Position numbers and translations under genes: made by a program. Shown one piece after another: positions 58,498 through 64,000 of a stretch of DNA of 64,000 bases. The DNA comes from Alphaproteobacteria bacterium. Its GTDB lineage: Bacteria > Pseudomonadota > Alphaproteobacteria > Rhizobiales > Aestuariivirgaceae. The first letter of the stretch is position 1. Each line of letters begins with the position of its first letter. The DNA lies in the NCBI GenBank assembly GCA_028868695.1, contig JAGWTZ010000002.1, positions 1 through 64,000 of the forward strand. The letters are read 5' to 3'. Under the pieces are notes generated by a model that worked only from the letters and a program-made list of their open reading frames with translations, did not search any database and was not told the DNA's origin.

Positions 58498-59937
58498 TCA
58501 CACCGTCATCTGCGCAAGCTTGACGTTGAGATAGTCATGGATGCTTTCGCTGCCGCCCTCGCGGCCCATGCCGGAGGCCTTGATGCCGCCGAAGGGGGCC
58601 TCGGCGGCAGCCAGCGCAAAGCTGTTGATGCCCACCATGCCAGCTTGCAAGCGCTGCGCCGCCTCGCGCATGCGCCTGGCATTGGACGTGAAGGCATAGG
58701 CCGAAAGGCCAAGCTCCGTGGCGTTGGCACGGGTATAAACCTCTTCATCCGTGGCAAAGGGCGTGATGGCGGCAATGGGGCCGAAGTTTTCCTCGGCAAT
58801 GGCCTTGGCATCATCAGGCAAGCCGGAGATCACCGTGGGCTCATAGAAGAAGCCCTTGTTCTGGCCGTCTGGGCGCTTGCCGCCGGCTTCGATCTTGCCG
58901 CCGCGTTTCCGGGCATCGGCCACAATGGCCTCAATGGCATCCACCCGCCGCTGGTTGATCAGCGGGCCCATCTGCGAAGTTTCATCAAGCCCATGCCCCA
59001 GCTTCAGCGCCTTGGCGCGGGCCGCAAAGCCAGAGACGAACTTGCCATGCAGGCTTTCATGCACATAGAAACGGTCTCCGGTCACGCACACCTGTCCGGC
59101 ATTGGCGAACTTCACCGGCACGCAGATGTCGAGGGTCTTCTCCAGGTCGGCATCATCGAAGACCACCACCGGCGCATTGCCGCCCAGCTCCATCGAAACC
59201 CGCTTCAGCGTGGCGGCGGAATCGCGGATCATCTGCTGGCCCACGGCGGTGGAGCCAGTGAGCGAGATCTTGCGCACCAAGGGCGAGGCCATGATCGGCG
59301 CATAGGTTGTCTCGGTGGGTCCGATCACCAGATTGACCGTGCCCGCCGGAAGCCCGGCCTCCCGCAGGCAATCCACCAGCAGCATCGCTGTGCCGGGCAC
59401 TTCCCGCGAGGGCCGGACAATCACCGTGCAGCCAGCCGCAAGGGCGGGAGCCACCTTGCGGGCAATCAGCACGGCAGGGAAATTCCAGGCCGTAAAGGCC
59501 GCCACCACGCCAATCGGCTCGTGATGCACTTCAATGCGCCCACCCGGCGCGCGGCTTTCAACGATGCGGCCATAGATGCGCCGCGCCTCTTCGGCATGCC
59601 AGCGGAACTGGTCAATGGAAAGCTGCCACTCGCGCCGCGCCTGGGCGATGGGCTTACCGGTTTCCAGCACCATGGTGCGGGCCACTTCCTCAGTGCGCGC
59701 CGTCATGACATTGGCGGCATTGTGCAAGATGTCGGCCCGCGCCCAGGCCGAAAGCCCGCGCCAGCCAGCCATTGCCTTGTTGGCCGATTCAATCGCGCCT
59801 TCGACATCGCCAGCCGTTGCAATGGGCGCCGTGCCCAGCTGTTCGCCAGTGGCCGGGTCAATGACTGGCAGCACGCCGCCTTGCGTCTTGGCAATCCACG
59901 CCCCGCCGATGAAGAGGCCGAATTGATTGTAGTTCAT
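58498..59937 (-). CDS. NAD(P)-dependent aldehyde dehydrogenase, succinate-semialdehyde dehydrogenase-like
   Basis: A 479-residue aldehyde dehydrogenase: cofactor site FTAWNFPAVLIARKVAPALAAG, SLTGSTAVG, catalytic Glu in MELGGNAPVVVF and Cys in FANAGQVCVTGDRFYVH. The C-terminal AAEAPFGGIKASGMGREGG is that of GabD and related semialdehyde dehydrogenases. Substrates such as succinate, glutarate or malonate semialdehyde cannot be told apart. ATG 59937 is one base after the upstream stop. The partner genes encode a hydroxyacid dehydrogenase and an RpiR regulator. Confidence 0.9.
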   Translation of the reverse strand: MNYNQFGLFIGGAWIAKTQGGVLPVIDPATGEQLGTAPIATAGDVEGAIESANKAMAGWRGLSAWARADILHNAANVMTARTEEVARTMVLETGKPIAQARREWQLSIDQFRWHAEEARRIYGRIVESRAPGGRIEVHHEPIGVVAAFTAWNFPAVLIARKVAPALAAGCTVIVRPSREVPGTAMLLVDCLREAGLPAGTVNLVIGPTETTYAPIMASPLVRKISLTGSTAVGQQMIRDSAATLKRVSMELGGNAPVVVFDDADLEKTLDICVPVKFANAGQVCVTGDRFYVHESLHGKFVSGFAARAKALKLGHGLDETSQMGPLINQRRVDAIEAIVADARKRGGKIEAGGKRPDGQNKGFFYEPTVISGLPDDAKAIAEENFGPIAAITPFATDEEVYTRANATELGLSAYAFTSNARRMREAAQRLQAGMVGINSFALAAAEAPFGGIKASGMGREGGSESIHDYLNVKLAQMTV

Positions 59938-59938
59938 G

Positions 59939-60910
59939 TCAACCTGCCTTGGGGCCAGCGCCCACACCATTCACAACCAGCGCCGGATTGAGCTTTCCGG
60001 CGAAGAAATCGAGCACATTCTGCACCGAAGACACCGCCATGCGTTCAGCGCACTCCAGCGTCAGCGCCGCATTGTGCGGCGTGATGATCACCTGGTCGAA
60101 GCCCAGCAGCGGGTGGTCCGGCGGCGGCGGCTCGGCATCCAGCACATCAATGCCGGCGGCTCCCACACGCCCGCTGCGCAATGCGGCCGCAAGGGCAGCC
60201 TCGTCGATCAGCCCGCCGCGCGCCGTGTTGATGACGGCGGCGCCCGGCTTGATCTGTGCCAGCTGCGCAACCCCCAGCACCGGTCCGTCAGACTTGGGAA
60301 TGTGCAAGGAGACCACATCGGCCCGCGCCAGTGCGGCGCCAAGATCAGCCTCGGAACTCACTGGCCCCTCGGGCCATCCCTGCTTCAGCAAATATGGGTC
60401 ATAAGCCGAAACGCTCATGCCAAAGACGCCAGCCATCCGCGCCAGCAGCCGCCCGATCCGGCCATAGCCCACGATGAGCAGATGCTTGCCTGCAACCTCG
60501 CGGGACTCAAGCGTGTTGCGCCAGGCCCATTGCCCATGCCGCACCGCTTTCTCGGCGCGGTTCAACCGCCGCGAGGCTGCAAGGATCAGCATCATCGCAT
60601 GCTCGGCCACGGCGCTGGAATTGACGTCACCCACAATCGCCAGCGGAATTCCGCGCGCCGTCAGGGCTGGAACATCCACCGCGTCATAACCCACGCCATG
60701 GCGCGAAACGATCTTGAGCCTGTGCGCTGCAGCCACAGTCTCTGCCCGCAACGGCTGCGTGCGGATCACCAGCGCGTCCGCCCCGGCGATGAGCGGCACA
60801 TAGGAGGACTCGCTTACTTCCTCGACATGCTGAAAGCTGAAGCCCGGGCTCGCCTCAAGCAGCGCAAGCCCCGCGGGGTGCAGTTTTCCGGCCAACAGAA
60901 CATGCGGCAT
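59939..60910 (-). CDS. D-isomer 2-hydroxyacid dehydrogenase (PGDH-like)
   Basis: A 323-residue dehydrogenase with IVGYGRIGRLLARMAG, SRHGVGYDAVD, and the triad Arg (NTARGGLIDE), Glu (DVLDAEP) and His (TPHNAALT). It resembles phosphoglycerate- and hydroxypyruvate-type reductases. ATG 60910 is preceded by GGGAG; the open frame reaches 141 codons further but that part has no family features. It is the first gene of a three-gene operon with the semialdehyde dehydrogenase and RpiR regulator. Confidence 0.88.
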   Translation of the reverse strand: MPHVLLAGKLHPAGLALLEASPGFSFQHVEEVSESSYVPLIAGADALVIRTQPLRAETVAAAHRLKIVSRHGVGYDAVDVPALTARGIPLAIVGDVNSSAVAEHAMMLILAASRRLNRAEKAVRHGQWAWRNTLESREVAGKHLLIVGYGRIGRLLARMAGVFGMSVSAYDPYLLKQGWPEGPVSSEADLGAALARADVVSLHIPKSDGPVLGVAQLAQIKPGAAVINTARGGLIDEAALAAALRSGRVGAAGIDVLDAEPPPPDHPLLGFDQVIITPHNAALTLECAERMAVSSVQNVLDFFAGKLNPALVVNGVGAGPKAG

Positions 60911-60987
60911 CTTTGTCTCCCATCTTGCACGGCCACCAATGCAGATTGCGCCGCGCCCATTTTCCGGCCCGCCCCAAAATGGTTTCT

Positions 60988-61026
60988 GTATGCTTTTTGC
61001 AATGAAAATTGTCAAGAATGCATACG
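60988..61026 (-). promoter_or_regulatory. Candidate promoter flanked by GTATGC/GCATAC operator arms
   Basis: On the minus strand a consensus -35 TTGACA (61011-61016) is followed 17 bases later by CATACA (60988-60993, poor -10). GCATAC (61021-61026) lies just upstream of the -35 and GTATGC (60989-60994) overlaps the -10, giving an inverted repeat across the promoter. It lies about 80 bases before the hydroxyacid dehydrogenase start. The RpiR protein of this operon is the likely ligand-responsive factor. Confidence 0.45.
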
Positions 61027-61181
61027 GCAACAAATCTTCCGGGAGCCGTCCCCTGCCTGAATTGACTGGCATTTGCTCAGTCAGAATCATGCTGGCAGGA
61101 TGCTTCTGGCATTCAACTTGCTTGAAAACGCCCACTGTCGCAGGATGAAACCACATTTCCGGCAAAGCGGGATTTTCAGCA

Positions 61182-62651
61182 ATGACCCTCGGGTCGCAAG
61201 TTCCAGGGGCTAGAAGCAAGGTCTTGGCCCTGTTCGCCCTGCTCTGTTTCAGCGTCGTCTTTGCCGCCGTGATCTCAGACCACAGCCACGTGCTGGCAGA
61301 CCCGGACACGCTGTGGCACGTCACCCTCGGCAAGGGCGTGGTGCAGGATGGCTGGCCGCATGGAGTTGAAACAGCATCCTACACCTTTCAGGGCCAGCCC
61401 TTCCTTGAAGTGGAGTGGCTGTCGGACGTCATTTACTATGCGGGCTACGCCGCCGCGGGCTGGCTTGGCGTGATCACCATCGCCGCCGCCATGGCTGGCT
61501 TCTTGGCTGTCATCCTGTTCCTTGCGCTGGCCGATCATGTGAAGCCGCTCTATGCCGCCACGGCCAGCATTTTGCTGTGCTTTGCCACTTATCCGGAATT
61601 CATCGCGCGGCCCCACCTCATTTCCTATGTGATGCTGGTGTTCTGGACATGGCGGCTGTTCCGCCGCGCAGGGCGCGATGAGGCTCCGGAATTCCTGCTG
61701 CTTCCGCTTTTGTCGCTGTGGATCAACCTCCATCCCAGCTATGCCTTGGCTGGCGTGATTGCCAGCTTTGCCTTTCTCGACGTCGCCTGGCGCAATTTCC
61801 GCACCAAGCCGGGGCTGGTCGGCAGATGGGGCCTGTTCCTGCTGCTCTGCCCGCTGTTTTTGTTGCTCAACCCCTATGGCACGCGCCCGCTATGGGTGAC
61901 GCTGGGCGTGGCAACCCACAATGCCACGATGAAGGACATTGAAGAATGGCAGCCCTTCACCCTGGGCAACTGGCCCTTCACTGACATTTACTTCTTCGCC
62001 GTTCCCGTGCTGCTGCTTGTTATCCGGCCAATCCTGCCAGCCGTTCGGGCAGGCTTTGGCCTGTTCTCACTTTACCTTTTCATGAAGCACCTGCGCTTCG
62101 CCTTCGCTTATACCTTGCTGGCGCCGGTCGTGCTGGCGCAGGCCATAGTGGCGCAAGTTCCAGCCCTTTCCGCCAAGGCATGGCGCGCGGCGGAGCCCGA
62201 TGATGTAGAACGCGCGGCCGCCAGGGGCTTTGCCTGGTTTGCGGGCCTGCTGCTCGTGGTACCTGTGGCGGCAATTGCCATCGCCAACGCCCGCGCGCCA
62301 CGCCCCCCGCCGGAATTCTATGTGCAGGATGCCATTGATTTCGCCAAGACGCACCAGCTCACAGGCCATGTGCTCAATGACTATGGCTTCGGCGGCGCGC
62401 TCATCTTCAACGGCGTGCCCACTTTTGTCGATGGCCGCAGCGACCAGCTGTTCCTCGGCCAGTTCTGGGCCGATCTCAAGGCCTCCATCCGGCCAGATGG
62501 CAAGGCCGCCTTCGACAAGATCCTTGCCAGCCAGAATATCCGCTGGACATTGCTCAAGCCCGATGACCTGCGAAATCTTTTCCTTGCCAGCGAAGGCTGG
62601 CAAAAGGCCTATGAAGACAAATACGCCACCATCTACACACCGCCCCAGTGA
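61182..62651 (+). CDS. Polytopic membrane protein, possible GT-C type glycosyltransferase
   Basis: A 489-residue integral membrane protein with about nine to eleven hydrophobic segments and a soluble C-terminal part (about 375-489). An acidic motif after helix 1 (LADPDTLWHVTLGKGVVQDGWP) recalls the catalytic-loop region of GT-C transferases that use polyprenyl-phosphate sugars, but the link is an inference. The segments ETASYTFQGQPFLEVEWLSDVIYY and LWINLHPSYALAGV are other landmarks. It overlaps the glycosyltransferase gene region and probably shares an operon. Confidence 0.7.
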   Translation: MTLGSQVPGARSKVLALFALLCFSVVFAAVISDHSHVLADPDTLWHVTLGKGVVQDGWPHGVETASYTFQGQPFLEVEWLSDVIYYAGYAAAGWLGVITIAAAMAGFLAVILFLALADHVKPLYAATASILLCFATYPEFIARPHLISYVMLVFWTWRLFRRAGRDEAPEFLLLPLLSLWINLHPSYALAGVIASFAFLDVAWRNFRTKPGLVGRWGLFLLLCPLFLLLNPYGTRPLWVTLGVATHNATMKDIEEWQPFTLGNWPFTDIYFFAVPVLLLVIRPILPAVRAGFGLFSLYLFMKHLRFAFAYTLLAPVVLAQAIVAQVPALSAKAWRAAEPDDVERAAARGFAWFAGLLLVVPVAAIAIANARAPRPPPEFYVQDAIDFAKTHQLTGHVLNDYGFGGALIFNGVPTFVDGRSDQLFLGQFWADLKASIRPDGKAAFDKILASQNIRWTLLKPDDLRNLFLASEGWQKAYEDKYATIYTPPQ

Positions 62652-62668
62652 TTGCAGGAAACAGCGTG

Positions 62669-63688
62669 ATGGCCAGAACCAGCGTGACGCGCAGAAAAAA
62701 CCAAACCGGCTTTGCAGTCAGCGTTGTGGTGCCGTGCTTCAATGAGGAAGAAGGCATTGCCGAATTTCATCGCCGCCTTGCGGCCGCATTGTGTGCCCTG
62801 CCGGGAAGCGGCGAAATCATCTATGTCAATGACGGCTCGGCAGACCAGACCTTGCAGGCCCTCAACCGCCTGCCGGATGAAGGCCTTTGCCTGCGTGTGG
62901 TCAATCTCTCGCGCAATTTCGGCCATCAAATGGCGGCCAGCGCCGGGCTTGCCTTGGCGCGTGGCCAGCGGGTGTTGATCATCGATGCCGACTTGCAAGA
63001 CCCGCCCGAGCTATTGCCGGACATGATGCGCCTGATGGATGAAGGGGCCGATGTGGTCTATGGGCAGCGCGTGTCGCGCCGCGGCGAATCCCGCTTCAAG
63101 CTGGCGTCTGCCGCCCTGTTTTACCGCATGCTGCGCCGCCTTTCGGGCGTTGACATCCCGCGCGATGCAGGGGATTTCCGGCTAATCACCCGCCAGATCG
63201 CGGACATCCTGAACGCCATGCCGGAGCAACACAGGTTCCTGCGCGGCATGGTGGCCATGGTCGGCTTCCGGCAGGTGGCTTTGCCCTATGAACGCGATGC
63301 CCGCCACGCCGGCGTCACACATTATCCCCTCGGCCGCATGCTGGGCCTTGCGATTGACGGCATCACCGGCTTTGCCACCGCACCCTTGCGTGCCTTCTTC
63401 CAGCTCAGCGCCATTGTGGGGTTGATGGCTGTGGCGCTGGCGGGCTGGACGCTCTATTCCTACTTTGCCTTCTCGACCACGCCGGGCTGGCCCAGCCTGA
63501 TGTCCACGGTCTTGTTCTTCTCGGCCATCCAGATTTTTGGCATCGCCCTGATCGGCGAATATGTCGGCCGGACTTTCATCCAAACCAAATCCCGTCCGCT
63601 CTATCTGGTGCAGTCAATCCAGGAGAATGGCAAGCCTATCAAGCCCAACAGATCCGGGCGGAAAGGTAGCCATGCCAGCGGCCGCTGA
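62669..63688 (+). CDS. Glycosyltransferase family 2, polyprenyl-phosphate type (DPM1/ArnC/GtrB-like)
   Basis: A 339-residue enzyme that probably loads a sugar on undecaprenyl phosphate. N-terminal GT-A fold: VSVVVPCFNEEEGI, YVNDGSAD, IIDADLQDPPELLPDM (DxD-type metal site) and DAGDFRLI. The C terminus holds two membrane helices (AFFQLSAIVGLMAVALAGW and LMSTVLFFSAIQIFGIALIGEYVG). ATG 62669 has AGGA upstream; GTG 62648 overlapping the previous stop is an alternative. It precedes a methyltransferase gene by overlap. Confidence 0.92.
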   Translation: MARTSVTRRKNQTGFAVSVVVPCFNEEEGIAEFHRRLAAALCALPGSGEIIYVNDGSADQTLQALNRLPDEGLCLRVVNLSRNFGHQMAASAGLALARGQRVLIIDADLQDPPELLPDMMRLMDEGADVVYGQRVSRRGESRFKLASAALFYRMLRRLSGVDIPRDAGDFRLITRQIADILNAMPEQHRFLRGMVAMVGFRQVALPYERDARHAGVTHYPLGRMLGLAIDGITGFATAPLRAFFQLSAIVGLMAVALAGWTLYSYFAFSTTPGWPSLMSTVLFFSAIQIFGIALIGEYVGRTFIQTKSRPLYLVQSIQENGKPIKPNRSGRKGSHASGR

Positions 63689-64000
63689 CCAAATCCGCGG
63701 CTATGACGACCTTTTCTTTGATTGGGTCGAGGCCACTTCCCTGAATTCTGCCAGGCAGGCCTTGCCGCTGGTTGCGCGGGCCATGAAGGTCGAAAGCGTT
63801 GCCGACATTGGCTGCGGCTCCGGCGCTTGGCTGGCCGTCTGGAACGAACTCGGTGTTGGCAATGTCACAGGCATCGATGGGAGCTATGTGCGCAAGGAGC
63901 GGCTGATGTTCGAAGCCGCCAACTTCATCGGGCAGGATCTCCGCCAACCCATCGCCCTGCCGCGCCGCTTTGATCTGGTGCAATGCCTTGAGGTTGCCGA
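63672..64000 (+). CDS. SAM-dependent methyltransferase, N-terminal part (cut by window edge)
   Basis: An open frame from ATG 63672 runs off the right edge. It encodes a class I methyltransferase start: RGYDDLFFDWVEATSLNSAR, then the SAM motif VADIGCGSGAWLAVWNELG, VTGIDGSYVRKERL and RFDLVQCLEVA, which is motif II-like. It overlaps the glycosyltransferase stop by 17 bases, so it is translated from the same message. Its target is probably a glycan or sugar intermediate, but the rest of the gene is not visible. Confidence 0.85.
   Translation, partial: MPAAADQIRGYDDLFFDWVEATSLNSARQALPLVARAMKVESVADIGCGSGAWLAVWNELGVGNVTGIDGSYVRKERLMFEAANFIGQDLRQPIALPRRFDLVQCLEVA

Noticed and set aside
59936-61060. 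374-codon plus-strand frame opposite the hydroxyacid dehydrogenase
   Set aside because: It mirrors codon positions of the real gene and lacks domains; the part beyond 60910 covers the promoter region.
1-64000. tRNA, rRNA, CRISPR arrays, insertion sequences or prophage genes
   Set aside because: Intergenic gaps were read on both strands; I found no cloverleaf-like segment, repeat-spacer array, transposase, integrase or phage structural gene.

Overview
The window is GC-rich, densely coded bacterial chromosome from an alphaproteobacterium, most likely of the order Hyphomicrobiales (Rhizobiales). The evidence is conserved gene order: proB-proA-nadD-rsfS-rlmH-envC-like-ctpA, and comF-grxC-nitrilase-DUF1178 next to ubiG, lysC and ptsP. 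A PTS-Ntr enzyme I (ptsP), a candidate CtrA binding site (TTAA-N7-TTAACCAT) and many Tat-type and periplasmic ABC binding proteins fit the same placement. I see no rRNA, tRNA, insertion sequence, prophage or CRISPR array. Genus cannot be decided from the sequence.

Layout. 1-8050: proline and NAD biosynthesis, ribosome-associated factors, cell-wall hydrolase control (EnvC-like, CtpA), RNA 5'-end processing (RppH) and a YibQ-like deacetylase. 8190-11180: an SDR, a Met/Gly-rich exported protein, a ParB-like protein and an aminoglycoside-phosphotransferase-like kinase. 11170-20150: methyltransferase/comF divergent pair, grxC, nitrilase, DUF1178, ubiG, lysC, ptsP and a RodZ-like protein. 20177-24139: beta-CASP nuclease, LOG-family protein, formyltransferase-like protein and a UDG-family protein. 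24129-30638: N-formylglutamate-amidohydrolase-like protein, glutamine-synthetase-like ligase, aldehyde dehydrogenase and Fe-alcohol dehydrogenase, with a divergent BetA-like GMC oxidoreductase. 30648-32770: cfa, a Crp/Fnr regulator and a DUF2892 protein. 33061-36665: orphan oligopeptide-type binding protein, apaG, argE and a tiny repeat-bearing exported protein. 36724-41941: Pot-type ABC importer ending in an enolase-superfamily enzyme. 42087-43567: leuB and a diacylglycerol kinase family gene. 43677-48102: probable myo-inositol ABC importer with an isomerase. 48499-53364: pyruvate carboxylase, gluconokinase and a gluconate 5-dehydrogenase-like SDR. 53448-60910: 2-hydroxyacid dehydrogenase, CPFC thioredoxin-fold protein, non-pyrrolysine MttB-like methyltransferase with its LysR regulator, then an RpiR regulator, a semialdehyde dehydrogenase and a second 2-hydroxyacid dehydrogenase. 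61182-64000: polytopic membrane protein, polyprenyl-phosphate-type glycosyltransferase and a truncated methyltransferase, probably a surface-glycan or glycolipid locus.

The second half reads as a set of small catabolic modules, each with its own importer or regulator. The strongest candidates for something undescribed are: the five-enzyme cluster at 24-30.6 kb, which could form a gamma-glutamylation route for an amino alcohol; the 85-residue exported protein carrying LAWGYQQKQ twice; the RsfS protein with a histone-H1-like tail; and the MttB/LysR pair, which carries a recurrent TCAAGCGA/TCGCTTGA element. All functions are read from motifs and family resemblance without database searches.
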